Source of the DNA: Burkholderiaceae bacterium
Lineage (GTDB): Bacteria; Pseudomonadota; Gammaproteobacteria; Burkholderiales; Burkholderiaceae_C
Assembly: GCA_026125795.1 (NCBI GenBank)
Contig: JAHCKM010000002.1
Location: 1,116,001-1,180,000 of the forward strand
Direction of reading: 5' to 3'
DNA: 64,000 nt
The position numbers and the translations under genes were made by a program. Positions 1 through 8,981 of this stretch are shown piece by piece. Each line of letters starts with the position of its first letter. Positions within the stretch are counted from its first letter, which is position 1. The notes under the pieces were generated by a model. It saw only the letters and a program-made list of their open reading frames with translations. It was not told the DNA's origin and did not search any database.

Positions 1-1
1 C

Positions 2-220
2 GAGGCGGTGAAGATCGTCGTCGTGCCGAAGGATCCGCAGCTCACCGCCGAAGAACTGCTGCAGCATTGCAGGCAGCACCTCACCGGCTACAAGGTGCCG
101 CGGTTCGTCGAGTTCCGCAACGAGCCGCTGCCCAAGACGCCGATCGGCAAGATCCTGCGCCGCGCGTTGCGCGATCAGCAGGCCGCGGCGGCACAGGCGG
201 CGCCGGCCGCCGCAGGATGA
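2..220 (+). CDS. fadD: Long-chain acyl-CoA synthetase, C-terminal end (partial)
   Basis: Only the last 72 codons are present; the gene enters from the left edge, so no start is visible. The piece matches the C-terminal lid of AMP-forming acyl-CoA ligases: [14 protein letters not shown] followed by [16 protein letters not shown]. The Lys in GKILRR is the conserved lid lysine that takes part in adenylate formation. FadD-type enzymes activate fatty acids to acyl-CoA at the inner membrane. The tail ends in an Ala-rich stretch, and its TGA stop overlaps the ATG of the following sensor kinase (ATGA), so the two are probably co-transcribed. Other AMP-forming ligases share this tail, so the fadD assignment, rather than a related medium-chain ligase, is likely but not proven. 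Confidence 0.7.
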   Translation, partial: EAVKIVVVPKDPQLTAEELLQHCRQHLTGYKVPRFVEFRNEPLPKTPIGKILRRALRDQQAAAAQAAPAAAG

Positions 221-1761
221 GCGCGCACGGCGCAGACAAGGCGGAGCGCAGCACCGCGGACTACGTTCGGCTGCTGGTGGAGCGGTTGCCGTCGATGCTG
301 GCTTATTGGGATCGCGACCTCGTGTGTCGCTATGCCAACCCGGCCTACGCACGCTGGTTCGGCGTCGATCCTCAACGGCTGGTGGGCACGTCGCTCTCGG
401 GGTTGTTGGGGTCCGCACTCTTCGCGAAGAACGAGCCCTACATCCGCGCCGCGCTGCGCGGTGAGCAGCAGGTGTTCGAGCGCGTGGTGCCGGGCCCGGG
501 CGGTGTCAATCGGCACAGCCTCGCCACCTACATCCCCGACATCGTCGATGGCCGCACGCTCGGGTTCATCGCGCACGTGACCGAGGTGTCGCCGCTGAAG
601 GACACCGAGGAGCGGCTGCGCTCGGAGATCGCGCAACGCGAGCGCGCCAACGAGCTGCTGCGCCGCAGCGAGTCGGCGCTGCGCGAGGCCCAGCGGCTCG
701 GTCGCATCGGCAGCTGGGATTGGGCGTTCAAGCAGGAGCGCATGGAGTGGTCGGAGGAGATGTACCGCATCTACGGCCGCGACCCGGCGCAGCCGCCTCC
801 GACCTATCTCGAGCTGGAAGCGCTGTACACCCCGGAGAGCTGGACACGCCTGCTGGACGCGATCTCGATGTCGATCGAAAGCGGAAAACCGTTCCAGATC
901 GAGGCTGAGTACCGTCGACCCGACGGCGGCACCGGCTGGGTCGAGGCGCGCGGCGAGGCGGTGCGCGACGCCGACGGCAAGATCGAACGCTTTCGCGGCA
1001 CGGTGCTGGAGATCACGCCGCGGCGGCAGATGGAGCAGGCGCGCATCCGGCAGCAGGTGGCCGAGGCGGCCAACCGCAACAAGACCGCGCTGCTGTCGTG
1101 GGTCAGCCATGACATGCGCACGCCGCTCAACGGCATCCTGGGCGTCGCGCAGCTGTGCCTGGCGGACCCGTCGCTCGCGCCCAAACATCGGGAATGGTCC
1201 GAGATCGTCTTGCGCAGCGGCCAGCACATGCTCGAACTGGTCGACGAGTTTCTCGACCTGGCGGCCGCCGAGGCCGGGCAGATCGCGCTGCGTGCCAGCG
1301 AGTTCGACCTGCTGGCGTTGTTGCGTGACAGCCTGACGCAGGCCGGTCACGCGGCGCGTGAGCGCGGGCCCATCGAGTTGACCGGGCCACCGGCCGACGC
1401 ACCGCCGATCGTGATGGTGGGCGACCCCAAGCGGATCAAGCAGGTGATCGACAACCTCCTGTCCAATGCGGTGAAGTACACACCGGTCGGCGGCGCGGTG
1501 GCCGCCGGCGCGACGGTTCACGCCGAGACGGTGGAGCTCGTCGTGCGCGACACCGGCATCGGCATCTCGGCCGATCAGGCGCAGAACCTGTTCGTCGCCT
1601 TCGAACGGCTCGGTGCCGAGCGTCGCGGCATCGCCGGCACCGGCCTCGGTCTGGCGTTCACCAAGCGCATCGTGGAGTTGATGGGCGGGCGCATCGAGGT
1701 TCACAGCCGGCCCGGCGAGGGCAGCGAGTTCCGCGTCGAGCTGCCGCGCGTGCGCCGTTGA
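217..1761 (+). CDS. PAS-domain sensor histidine kinase
   Basis: 514 residues, starting at the ATG that overlaps the upstream stop codon. There is no membrane segment, so it is probably cytoplasmic. Domains in order: PAS at about 17-125 ([16 protein letters not shown]), a short coiled coil at about 128-160, a second PAS at about 165-265 (GSWDWAF), HisKA with the H-box [11 protein letters not shown] (phospho-accepting His about residue 298), and a HATPase domain with N-box [13 protein letters not shown]1 DTGIGIS and G2 GTGLGLAF. There is no receiver domain, and no response-regulator gene lies next to it, so its partner is unknown. The first PAS closely resembles the PAS of the hybrid kinase at 45583-48201, which suggests a related input module. 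The overlap with the acyl-CoA synthetase hints at a metabolic input, but that is inference. Confidence 0.9.
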   Translation: MSAHGADKAERSTADYVRLLVERLPSMLAYWDRDLVCRYANPAYARWFGVDPQRLVGTSLSGLLGSALFAKNEPYIRAALRGEQQVFERVVPGPGGVNRHSLATYIPDIVDGRTLGFIAHVTEVSPLKDTEERLRSEIAQRERANELLRRSESALREAQRLGRIGSWDWAFKQERMEWSEEMYRIYGRDPAQPPPTYLELEALYTPESWTRLLDAISMSIESGKPFQIEAEYRRPDGGTGWVEARGEAVRDADGKIERFRGTVLEITPRRQMEQARIRQQVAEAANRNKTALLSWVSHDMRTPLNGILGVAQLCLADPSLAPKHREWSEIVLRSGQHMLELVDEFLDLAAAEAGQIALRASEFDLLALLRDSLTQAGHAARERGPIELTGPPADAPPIVMVGDPKRIKQVIDNLLSNAVKYTPVGGAVAAGATVHAETVELVVRDTGIGISADQAQNLFVAFERLGAERRGIAGTGLGLAFTKRIVELMGGRIEVHSRPGEGSEFRVELPRVRR

Positions 1762-1779
1762 CCGGTGCCCGCGCCCGCT

Positions 1780-2295
1780 TCAGCGGCCGCAGCCGCCGGG
1801 CACCACCGGGTGGCGCGCCGTCACGCAGCGATCGACCTTCACGTCCATCAACTTGGCACGCCCGTTCTCGACGCGCCAGGCAATCGTGAACGGCTTGACC
1901 TTGCCGGCCTTCGTCATCACGTACGCATAGGCGATCTGCCCGGTGCTGTCGTCCTCGAACGTGGCGCCGACCACGCGCCACGCGCGCTCGAGCCGATCGG
2001 CATCGGCGAAGAACGGCACCACCTCGGTCGCGAGGTAGTGCTTCAGCGCCATCTCGCCGTTGGCCTGCACCGGCACATCGCCGAAGGTCTTGTAGATCGC
2101 GTCGATGTTTTGGCCCCTGGCCAACTGCACGAACGATTCGATCGTCGGGGTGTGGTCGGCCGGCGGCGGCATCTTGCGCAGCTGCAGCACGTTGCCGGTG
2201 CGCGCCGCGTCGTCGGCAGTCCAGGCGGGCAGGGCGATGCACGCGGCGCCGAGCGCCAGCAGCAGGGGAGTGAGGCGTGTGTTCACGAGGCGCAC
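1780..2295 (-). CDS. Secreted hypothetical protein
   Basis: 171 residues with a clear N-terminal signal peptide (MRLVNTRLTPLLLALGAACIALPAWTA), so it is probably periplasmic. The mature part is a small alpha/beta domain with repeated aromatic positions (FVQLARGQNIDAIYKTFGD, YLATEVVPFF, AYAYVMTKAGKVKPFTIAW), compatible with an NTF2-like or SnoaL-like fold, but I do not recognise a named family. A Cys pair near the C-terminus (DRCV, GGCGR) could form a disulfide. It stands alone, convergent with the kinase gene; 18 bp separate the two stop codons. Function unknown. Confidence 0.7.
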   Translation of the reverse strand: MRLVNTRLTPLLLALGAACIALPAWTADDAARTGNVLQLRKMPPPADHTPTIESFVQLARGQNIDAIYKTFGDVPVQANGEMALKHYLATEVVPFFADADRLERAWRVVGATFEDDSTGQIAYAYVMTKAGKVKPFTIAWRVENGRAKLMDVKVDRCVTARHPVVPGGCGR

Positions 2296-2328
2296 TGTCC
2301 GCGTGCGACGCGGCGTGCGTCAATGCAG

Positions 2329-2415
2329 CGGCGGCGTCAACGCCGCCGATTGCGGTGCTTTTTGGCTCCGGCTGGCGCTTCGCGCGTGGGCTCCGAAACG
2401 GCCTGACGGCCGTTT
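2329..2415. repeat. Two GC-rich hairpins in the 5' intergenic region
   Basis: Between two divergent genes lie two perfect inverted repeats: an 8-bp stem with loop TCAA at 2329-2348, and AAACGGCC/GGCCGTTT with loop TGAC at 2396-2415. The sequence between them (TTTTTGGCTCCGGCTGGCGC) resembles the repeat units at 4212-4287 and 54990, so this looks like a degenerate member of the same extragenic palindromic family. Because the hairpins sit upstream of both genes, they are not ordinary terminators. Confidence 0.5.
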
Positions 2416-2469
2416 TGGCAGGTCCGGTCCTCGCGCCACAATCACAAGCCAGTTGCCATCGAGGACACC

Positions 2470-4206
2470 ATGGCCCAACCCGACGACCCCAGCGATACCG
2501 GCATGCGCCGCGGCCTCACCAGCTACGGCGACGCCGACTTCTCGCTGTTCCTGCGCAAGGCCTTCATCAAGGGCGCGGGCTACACCGATGCGGCGCTCGA
2601 CCGCCCGGTGATCGGCATCAGCGACACCGGCAGCGGCTACAACCCTTGCCACGGCAACATGGCGCAGCTCATCGAGGCGGTGCAGCGCGGCGTGATGCTG
2701 GCCGGCGGCCTGCCGGTGAAGTTCCCCACCATCTCGCTGCACGAGAGCTTTGCGCACCCGACCTCGATGTACCTGCGCAACCTGATGTCCATCGACACCG
2801 AGGAGATGATCCGCGCGCAGCCGATGGACGCGGTGGTGCTGATCGGCGGCTGCGACAAGACCGTGCCGGCGCAGCTGATGGGCGCGGCGTCGGCCGGCAT
2901 CCCGGCGCTGCAGCTGGTCACCGGATCGATGCTCACCGGCTCGCACCGCGGCGAGACGGTGGGCGCGTGCACCGACTGCCGGCGCTACTGGGGCCGCTAC
3001 CGCGCCGACCAGATCGATGCGCAGGAGATCGCCGCGGTCAACGATCAGCTGGTGGCCAGCGTCGGCACCTGCTCGGTGATGGGCACTGCGAGCACGATGG
3101 CCTGCATCGTCGAGGCCTTGGGCATCGGCGTGCCGGGTGTCGCGTCCCCGCCGGCGGTCACTGCCGGCCGTCTGCGCGTGGCCGAGCGCAGCGGCGCGGT
3201 GGCGGTGCAGCTGGCGCGCTCAAGGCTGACGATCGACAAGATCCTCACGGCAAAGGCGTTCGAGAACGCGATGCGCGTGCTGCTGGCCATCGGCGGCTCC
3301 ACCAATGCGATCGTGCATCTGACGGCGATCGCCGGGCGCTGCGGCTTCGACGTGGACCTCGCGGCGCTCGACCGTCTGGGGCGCGAGACGCCGGTGCTGC
3401 TGGACCTGAAGCCGTCGGGCGCGCACTACATGGAAGACTTCCACGCCGCCGGCGGCATGACCACGCTGCTGCGCGAGCTGAAGCCGTTGCTGCACCTCGA
3501 CGCACTCACGGTCACCGGCCGCACGCTCGGCGAGGAGCTCGAGGCGGCCGCGCCGCCGTTTCACCAGACCGTGGTGCACACGCTTGCACGGCCGCTGTAC
3601 CGCGAGGGCGGCATCGCGGTGCTGAAGGGCAATCTGGCCCCGGGCGGCGCGATCATCAAACAATCGGCGGCCGACCCGAAGTTGATGGAGCATGAAGGCC
3701 GTGCGGTGGTCTTCGAAGGCGCGGCCGACCTGGCGCGGCGCATCGATGCCGACGATCTCGACGTGCACGAGGGCGACGTGCTGGTGCTCAAGCACATCGG
3801 CCCCAAGGGCGCACCCGGCATGCCCGAGGCCGGCTACATCCCGATCCCGCGCAAGCTGGCGCGCGCCGGCGTGAAGGACATCGTGCGCATCTCCGACGGC
3901 CGCATGAGCGGCACCGCGTTCGGCACCATCGTGCTGCACGTGACGCCGGAAAGCGCGGTCGGCGGGCCGCTGGCGCACGTGCGCTCGGGCGACCGCATCC
4001 GGCTGTCGGTGTCCAGGCGGGAGATCAGCCTGCTGGTGCCCGATGCCGAGCTGGCGCGCCGCGCGCAGGAGCGGCCGGTGCAGCCGTCGAGTGCGGAGCG
4101 CGGCTACCGCAAGCTGTTCCTGCAGTCGGTGACACAGGCCGACCAGGGTGTCGATTTCGATTTTCTGCGCGCGCCGCGCACGATCGGCCGCGTGCCGAAA
4201 GACTGA
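2470..4206 (+). CDS. IlvD/Edd-family dehydratase (dihydroxy-acid or sugar-acid dehydratase)
   Basis: 578 residues, full length for the family. It dehydrates a 2,3-dihydroxy acid to the 2-keto acid with an Fe-S cluster. The three conserved cysteine motifs are visible: NPCHGN (Cys60), GGCDKT (Cys128) and GTCSVMGTAS (Cys201). The C-terminal half has SDGRMSGTAFG. The motif CTDCRRYW and the early start (MRRGLTSYGD) are more typical of the sugar-acid branch (arabonate, xylonate and similar) than of the biosynthetic IlvD, but the substrate cannot be read from sequence. No valine/isoleucine biosynthesis gene is nearby, which supports a catabolic role. The start is the ATG preceded by GAGGACACC; the gene stands alone. 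Confidence 0.85.
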   Translation: MAQPDDPSDTGMRRGLTSYGDADFSLFLRKAFIKGAGYTDAALDRPVIGISDTGSGYNPCHGNMAQLIEAVQRGVMLAGGLPVKFPTISLHESFAHPTSMYLRNLMSIDTEEMIRAQPMDAVVLIGGCDKTVPAQLMGAASAGIPALQLVTGSMLTGSHRGETVGACTDCRRYWGRYRADQIDAQEIAAVNDQLVASVGTCSVMGTASTMACIVEALGIGVPGVASPPAVTAGRLRVAERSGAVAVQLARSRLTIDKILTAKAFENAMRVLLAIGGSTNAIVHLTAIAGRCGFDVDLAALDRLGRETPVLLDLKPSGAHYMEDFHAAGGMTTLLRELKPLLHLDALTVTGRTLGEELEAAAPPFHQTVVHTLARPLYREGGIAVLKGNLAPGGAIIKQSAADPKLMEHEGRAVVFEGAADLARRIDADDLDVHEGDVLVLKHIGPKGAPGMPEAGYIPIPRKLARAGVKDIVRISDGRMSGTAFGTIVLHVTPESAVGGPLAHVRSGDRIRLSVSRREISLLVPDAELARRAQERPVQPSSAERGYRKLFLQSVTQADQGVDFDFLRAPRTIGRVPKD

Positions 4207-4211
4207 GCGTT

Positions 4212-4425
4212 TTGGATTCGGCCGGCGCTTGCGCGCCTTGGCTTCGGCCGGCGCTGCGCGCCTTGGCTTCGGCCGGCGCTGCGCGCCTTCACATCGCTGC
4301 GCGATGTGAGCCTACGCCGCAACCTTCGGTTGTCACATCGCTCTTGCGACGTGAGCCTACGCCGCAACCTGCGGTTGTCACATCGCTCTTGCGACGTGAG
4401 CCTGCGCCGAAACAACCTGCGGTCG
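4212..4425. repeat. Compound tandem array of palindromic repeats (REP-like)
   Basis: Two unit types lie head to tail between convergent genes. Type A occurs three times (4212-4237, 4238-4262, 4263-4287; 25-26 bp, core TTGGCTTCGGCCGGCGC). Type B occurs three times (4289-4332, 4333-4377, 4378-4425; 44-48 bp). Each B unit holds two inverted repeats, for example TCACATCG/CGATGTGA in the first copy and CAACC/GGTTG. The array begins 6 bp after the stop of the dehydratase gene and ends 4 bp before the stop of the beta-barrel gene. It may act as a bidirectional terminator or mRNA 3' stabiliser; that role is inference. Confidence 0.75.
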
Positions 4426-4428
4426 TTT

Positions 4429-5055
4429 TCAGAACAGCAGCGTCAGGCCGACCATGCCTTCCACCTGCGTCAGCGTGTCGCCCTTGATCTGCACCACGCA
4501 GCCGCCGGAACAGAAGAACGAGCCTTGGCTGTTGATCAGCGTGACATAGCCGCGCAACTCGGTGCGCAGCGCCAGTGCCGGCCCCAGCGGCAGGTGGTAG
4601 CCCAGCCCCAAGTTCATCGACGCGCGCACACGCGACGAGGTGCCCTGCAGGCGCGGGCTCAGGTGCGTGATGCCGAGGCCGCCGGCGACATAAGGTCCCT
4701 GGCTGAGCTGGCCTTCGAAGTAGTTGACGCCACCCAGGTGCAGATAACTCACCCGCAGCGGCAGCTCGGCGGGTGCGCCGGGCGTCACGGTGGGTGTCAG
4801 CTCCAATCGCGTGCGCTGGTGCGACACCAGCAGCTGCAGCTGCCGCGTCGCATCGTAGGGCCAGTCGAACGCCATCGACAGTGCGCCGCTGGAGCGCAGG
4901 TCGGCATCGGCGCTCGGCGTGGTGGCCTGCTCGAAGCCGCTGCCGGCGCGTGCGCCGCCGTACAGCGTGATGGCCTTCTGCGCGCAGGCCGGCCAGGCGG
5001 TGGCCAACAACCAGGCCCCCGCTGCACAACGTCGGATCCAGATCGATGTTTGCAT
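4429..5055 (-). CDS. Outer-membrane beta-barrel protein, hypothetical
   Basis: 208 residues. The ATG at 5055 gives a good signal peptide (MQTSIWIRRCAAGAWLLATAWPACAQ); an upstream open extension lacks one and was rejected. The mature chain alternates hydrophobic and polar residues in short strands (ITLYGGARAGSGF, LQLLVSHQRTRLEL, LRVSYLHLGGVNYFEG, GPYVAGGLGITHL, ALRTELRGYVTLI). It ends in a hydrophobic strand with terminal Phe (VEGMVGLTLLF), the usual BAM-recognised C-terminus. This fits an eight-strand OmpW/OmpA-like barrel, but no named family is recognised. Two cysteines in CSGGC may form a loop disulfide. Confidence 0.75.
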   Translation of the reverse strand: MQTSIWIRRCAAGAWLLATAWPACAQKAITLYGGARAGSGFEQATTPSADADLRSSGALSMAFDWPYDATRQLQLLVSHQRTRLELTPTVTPGAPAELPLRVSYLHLGGVNYFEGQLSQGPYVAGGLGITHLSPRLQGTSSRVRASMNLGLGYHLPLGPALALRTELRGYVTLINSQGSFFCSGGCVVQIKGDTLTQVEGMVGLTLLF

Positions 5056-5209
5056 GCGCGTGATGGTAGCGGCGCGGCGCGGCGTCCCCGAACGAAGCCG
5101 GCGTAGCATGGCTGCTCGGCCGGCATGCCACCACCGTGGGAGCCGGGCCGCGCACGGCCTTTCCACCTGACGGCGACAGGGCGATTCACTTGGCTGGACG
5201 CTTGGGCCC

Positions 5210-6115
5210 ATGAACGACGTTCAGATTCAGCGCCAGCGCCGCGCGTTGTTGTGCGCGGGCGTCTTGTTGAGCCTGCCCGCGCGCGCGCAGACCGCCACCC
5301 CCACGCTGTCCGGCGGCGGCGCGCTGCCGCGCGTGGGCCTGGGCAGCTGGATCACGTTCAACGTGGGCAACGACGCGGCGGCGCGCGCCCAGTGCGCCGA
5401 CGTGATGGCGGCTTTCTTCGCGGCCGGCGGCCGCCTGATCGATTCGTCGCCGATGTACGGCTCGTCGCAGAGCGTGATCGGCGAGGGCCTGAAGAAGCTC
5501 AACATGCTGCCGCGCGTGTTCTCCGCCGACAAGGTGTGGATCGCGCCGGCGTCGCGCGGCCCGGCGCAGATGGAAGCGTCGCGCGGCCTGTGGGGCGTGG
5601 AACGATTCGACCTGATGCAGGTGCACAACCTGCTGGCCTGGCAGGAGCACCTGCCGGTGCTGCTGGAGATGAAGGCCGCGGGGCGCCTGCGCTACGTGGG
5701 CATCACCACGTCGGAGGGGCGGCGCATGCGTGACATCGAGCAGATCATGCGCAGCCACCCGATCGACTTCGTGCAGGTGACCTACAGCCTGGCCGATCGC
5801 CGCGCCGAGGAGCGGATCTTCCCGCTGGCGCGTGAGCGCGGGATCGCGGTGATTGCCAACCGGCCCTTCGAGCAGGGCGACTTGCTGCGCGCCCTGGCGC
5901 GCCACGCATTGCCGCCGGTGGCCGCCGAGCTGCAGTGCACCAGCTGGGCCCAGTTCGCGCTCAAGTTCGTGGTGTCGCATCCGGCGGTGACCTGCGCCAT
6001 CCCGGCCACCACCCGCGTTGCGCATGTGCGCGAGAACATGGCTGCCGGGCTGTCGATGCTGCCCGACTCCGGACAGCGCAACCGCATGGCGGCACAGACG
6101 GCCAGCTACTTGTGA
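5210..6115 (+). CDS. Secreted aldo/keto reductase-like protein
   Basis: 301 residues of the aldo/keto reductase TIM-barrel family. The N-terminus is unusual: QRQRRALLCAGVLLSLPARAQ looks like an export signal (RR followed by a hydrophobic core), so the protein may act in the periplasm, possibly through Tat. The catalytic tetrad is conserved: Asp78 and Tyr83 in RLIDSSPMYGSS, Lys108 in FSADKVW, His139 in MQVHN. Family members reduce aldehydes or ketones with NAD(P)H. An exported NADPH enzyme would need folded export with cofactor, which favours Tat. It is followed within 10 bp by a membrane-protein gene. Confidence 0.8.
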   Translation: MNDVQIQRQRRALLCAGVLLSLPARAQTATPTLSGGGALPRVGLGSWITFNVGNDAAARAQCADVMAAFFAAGGRLIDSSPMYGSSQSVIGEGLKKLNMLPRVFSADKVWIAPASRGPAQMEASRGLWGVERFDLMQVHNLLAWQEHLPVLLEMKAAGRLRYVGITTSEGRRMRDIEQIMRSHPIDFVQVTYSLADRRAEERIFPLARERGIAVIANRPFEQGDLLRALARHALPPVAAELQCTSWAQFALKFVVSHPAVTCAIPATTRVAHVRENMAAGLSMLPDSGQRNRMAAQTASYL

Positions 6116-6135
6116 CCGAGTCCTTGTGACCGAGT
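6109..6135 (+). repeat. 14-bp tandem duplication at a gene junction
   Basis: CTTGTGACCGAGT occurs twice, at 6109-6121 and 6123-6135. The first copy contains the stop codon of the aldo/keto reductase. The second contains the GTG start of the next gene. A single copy would give a GTGA stop-start overlap, so the duplication looks like replication slippage that separated two originally coupled genes. Confidence 0.7.
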
Positions 6136-6806
6136 GGTGGACCTACCGCCTCGACAGCTTTCTGCTGTTCTCGGCGCGCACCTACCAGCGCCTGATCGAA
6201 AACTACAACGCCGACGTCTGGCCCTTGCAGATGGTGGCCTTGATGGCCGGCGTCGGGCTGTTGCTGTGGCTCGGGCGGCCGCACTCGCCGCGACGTGATC
6301 GTGTGGTGTTCGTGCTGCTGGCGTTCGCGTGGTGGTGGCTGGCCTGGGGCTTTCTGCACCGGCGCTTCGCGCCGATCAACTGGTCGGCCGACTACGCGGC
6401 GCTGCTGTTCGCGCTGCAGGGCGTTGCCTTGTTGTGGGTGGCCCTGGCGCGGCGCGGCATGGTGCGCAGGCGCCACCTGTCGCCGACCGATCCGATCGCG
6501 ATCACGCTGATCGTGATCGGCGTGATCGTCTACCCCTTCATCGCGACGATCCTGGGCCGGCCCTGGTCGCAGGCCGAGGTGTTTGCCGTGATGCCCGACC
6601 CGACCGTGATCACCACGCTGGGATTGTTGTTGCTCGCCGAGCCGCCGCGCCGGGTGCTGCTGATCGTCCCGGTGCTGTGGTGCTTGTACAGCGGCGCGAT
6701 GGGCTGGGGGCTGCGTGCCGGCCACGCCTGGGTGCCGCCCGCCGTGGCGCTGCTCGCGGCCGTGTGTCTGCAGTGGCGCCGCCGCCTCCTGGCGCAGTAC
6801 CGGTGA
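6126..6806 (+). CDS. DUF6064-type integral membrane protein
   Basis: 226 residues from a GTG start. The N-terminus (WWTYRLDSFLLFSARTYQRLIENYNADVWPLQ) matches the DUF6064 membrane family. About six hydrophobic segments follow: MVALMAGVGLLLWL, VVFVLLAFAWWWLAW, AALLFALQGVALLWVAL, IAITLIVIGVIVYPFIATIL, TTLGLLLLAE, and paired C-terminal helices. No catalytic residues are obvious and the family has no established function. It lies directly downstream of the exported aldo/keto reductase, probably in one transcript, so a joint envelope role is possible. Confidence 0.7.
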   Translation: MTEWWTYRLDSFLLFSARTYQRLIENYNADVWPLQMVALMAGVGLLLWLGRPHSPRRDRVVFVLLAFAWWWLAWGFLHRRFAPINWSADYAALLFALQGVALLWVALARRGMVRRRHLSPTDPIAITLIVIGVIVYPFIATILGRPWSQAEVFAVMPDPTVITTLGLLLLAEPPRRVLLIVPVLWCLYSGAMGWGLRAGHAWVPPAVALLAAVCLQWRRRLLAQYR

Positions 6807-6921
6807 CGGCCGGCGCGTCGGCGTGATCCGACAGCGGCTCGGGCCCACGTCCGGCTGCCTGCGGCCTGCCGCTTGGCGACCATGGTTGAACGCAACCCCA
6901 CCAACCCCACATGAGGCGGAC

Positions 6922-7347
6922 ATGCCCCAGGCGATCAACACCCCGGTCGACGATTTCGACGACTTCATGGAGCAGCGCGCCACGGCGGCCAGCGCCTATG
7001 TCAGCGGCGATGCATCGCCGCTGACCCGTTTGCTGGCCGTGGTGTCGCCGGCCAGTTTCTTTCCGCCGCGCGGCGGCGTGGTGCAAGGCGCCACCGAGGT
7101 CGGCGCGCGCTACGTCGCTGACGCGCTGAACTTCCGCTCGTTAGGCTCGAGCCGGTTTGAAGTGCTGCAGGTGGGCGCCAGCGGCGACCTTGCCTACTGG
7201 GTCGGCCTGCAGCGCGCCACCGCGCAGGTGGGCGACATGACCCAGCCCGCACCGATGGACTTGCGCGTCACCGAGATATTTCGCCGCGAAAGCGGCGAAT
7301 GGAAGCTGGTGCACCGCCATGCCGATGCGCACGCCAACCCGGCTTGA
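6922..7347 (+). CDS. SnoaL/NTF2-like protein (DUF4440-type)
   Basis: 141 residues. The ATG at 6922 has a good ribosome-binding site (GAGGCGGA); longer upstream readings lack one. The fold signature is that of SnoaL_3/DUF4440 proteins: an N-terminal helix (FDDFMEQRATAASAYVSGD), a pocket strand (DLAYWVGLQRATAQVG) and a C-terminal [19 protein letters not shown], the hallmark beta-strand pair of this family. Such proteins are small ketosteroid-isomerase-like domains, often without a known substrate. The 3' end overlaps the next gene by 29 bp. Confidence 0.8.
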   Translation: MPQAINTPVDDFDDFMEQRATAASAYVSGDASPLTRLLAVVSPASFFPPRGGVVQGATEVGARYVADALNFRSLGSSRFEVLQVGASGDLAYWVGLQRATAQVGDMTQPAPMDLRVTEIFRRESGEWKLVHRHADAHANPA

Positions 7348-8197
7348 TTGGCTGGCGTGGGGCTTGGCCCTCGCCACCGCGGGCGCGGCCGCCGCGCCGT
7401 CGCCCGATGCGCTCGTGCTGCGCGGCCGGCACGAGATGCTGCGCGATGCGTTTGCGCGCAGCCCGTTCCAGCGTCCGCTGGTGGTGCAGTCGTCCGAGGC
7501 CAACGGCGAGCTCAAGGGCGAGGTCTACGCCATCGTCGAGTACCCGTTCAGCACCACGGTGCAACTGTTGCAGGACAAGGGGCGGCTGTGCGAGGTGTTG
7601 ATGCTGCATCAGAACGTCAAGCGCTGCAGCGCGCAAGGCGACGCGGCCTCGGACGCGATGGCGTTGGTGGTGGGCCGCAAGGCGCAGCACACCGCGGATG
7701 AAGGCTACCGCATGGACTTCAGGTTCAACGTGGCCGCCAGCGCGCCCGACTTCGTGCGCATGCAGCTCGCGGCCGACACCGGGCCGCTCGGCACGCGCGA
7801 CCATCGCGTCACGGTGCAGGCCGCGCCGCTCGACGGATCGAGGAGCTTCCTGCACCTGTCGTACGCATACGCCTTCGGCGGCATCGCGCGCATGGTCACG
7901 CAGGCCTACATGACCACTGCCGGACGCGACAAGGTGGGCTTCACCGTCACCGGTCGGACCGAAGACGGCCAGCCGGTCTACATCAACGGCGTGCGCGGCA
8001 TGATCGAGCGCAATGCGATGCGCTACTTCCTCGGCATCGAAGCCTATTTCGGCTCGATGAAGGCCCCTCTCGCTCAGCAGCAGGAGAAGCGCCTGAGCGA
8101 CTGGTTTGCGCTCACCGAACAACACCCGCGCCAGCTGCACGAGCTGGAGCGCGACGAGTACCTGGCCATCAAGCGGCGCGAGTTGCAGATGCGCTGA
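7319..8197 (+). CDS. Secreted hypothetical protein
   Basis: 292 residues. Two ATGs (7319 and 7325) precede a signal peptide ([19 protein letters not shown]), so the product is probably periplasmic or outer-membrane associated. The mature region is polar with amphipathic strands ([61 protein letters not shown]). It then has a charged helical tail ([26 protein letters not shown]). The [19 protein letters not shown] segment may contact lipid. No family recognised. It overlaps the SnoaL-like gene by 29 bp and is probably co-transcribed with it. Confidence 0.7.
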   Translation: MPMRTPTRLDWLAWGLALATAGAAAAPSPDALVLRGRHEMLRDAFARSPFQRPLVVQSSEANGELKGEVYAIVEYPFSTTVQLLQDKGRLCEVLMLHQNVKRCSAQGDAASDAMALVVGRKAQHTADEGYRMDFRFNVAASAPDFVRMQLAADTGPLGTRDHRVTVQAAPLDGSRSFLHLSYAYAFGGIARMVTQAYMTTAGRDKVGFTVTGRTEDGQPVYINGVRGMIERNAMRYFLGIEAYFGSMKAPLAQQQEKRLSDWFALTEQHPRQLHELERDEYLAIKRRELQMR

Positions 8198-8269
8198 CGC
8201 ATGGCGGGGCGCGCCGGCTGGAACAGCAGGGCCGCGAGCGCGGGCCGTTCGCCGCGCAGCGCCGGTGGG

Positions 8270-8953
8270 TCAGAGGGTGTCGGCCCGCGCTTCGATCCAG
8301 CGTTGGATCGTGTCGTACACCGCACCGAGCACCTGCGAAGGATCGCGGCCTGAACGCGCCGGCACGCGCAGCGAATGGTCGCCGTCGTGCACCCAATGCA
8401 GCGTGGCCCGGGGGCCGAGCGCGCCGACGGTGGCCTCGATCAGGCTCACATCGGCCATCTCGTCGCGTGTGCCCTGCACGAACAGCATCGGCACCTTCAC
8501 GGCAGCCAGGTGCTCGGCGCGTTCGATCGACGGCCTGCCCGCCGGGTGCAGCGGAAAGCCGAGGAACACGAGGCCCACCACGCCGGGCATCGGTGAGGCG
8601 GCCTGGGCCTGCGAAGTCATGCGGCCGCCGAAGGACTTGCCGCCGGCCACCAGGGGCAGGCCTGGCAGCAGCCGCGCCGCCTCGGCCACCGCCGCGCGTA
8701 CGGTGGCATGGGCCACCTTGGGCCCATCGGGACGCCTGGAGCCGCGCTCCATGTACGGAAACTGGTAGCGCAACGTCGCGATGCCACGTGCCGCGAGCGC
8801 GCCGGCCGCGTGCGCCATGAACGGATGCGTCATGCCGGCGCCGGCACCGTGCGCGAGCACATAGCCGGCGCTCGGTGCGTCGGGCCGCTCGAGCAGGCTC
8901 GAGACCGCAATGTCGCTGTTGACGGCGATATGGATGGCTTGAACGTCCGGCAT
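8270..8953 (-). CDS. Alpha/beta hydrolase of the KANL3/TEX30 type
   Basis: 227 residues. The catalytic triad can be placed: Ser107 in the nucleophile elbow GKSFG, Asp164 in GTRDEMAD, and His193 in [22 protein letters not shown] near residue 34 and [18 protein letters not shown] at 61-78 are characteristic of the small dienelactone-hydrolase-like KANL3/TEX30 group; the substrate is unknown. The ATG at 8953 is chosen because the family motif begins shortly after it. It lies 28 bp downstream of the HTH-TPR gene of the ku/ligD run and may be the last gene of that operon. Confidence 0.8.
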   Translation of the reverse strand: MPDVQAIHIAVNSDIAVSSLLERPDAPSAGYVLAHGAGAGMTHPFMAHAAGALAARGIATLRYQFPYMERGSRRPDGPKVAHATVRAAVAEAARLLPGLPLVAGGKSFGGRMTSQAQAASPMPGVVGLVFLGFPLHPAGRPSIERAEHLAAVKVPMLFVQGTRDEMADVSLIEATVGALGPRATLHWVHDGDHSLRVPARSGRDPSQVLGAVYDTIQRWIEARADTL

Positions 8954-8981
8954 GCCGCCGACTCGGGATGGTGGCAGGGGC

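Noticed and set aside
4212-4425. Possible CRISPR array
   Set aside because: Units are contiguous without unique spacers, contain internal palindromes of varying length, and no cas gene is present.
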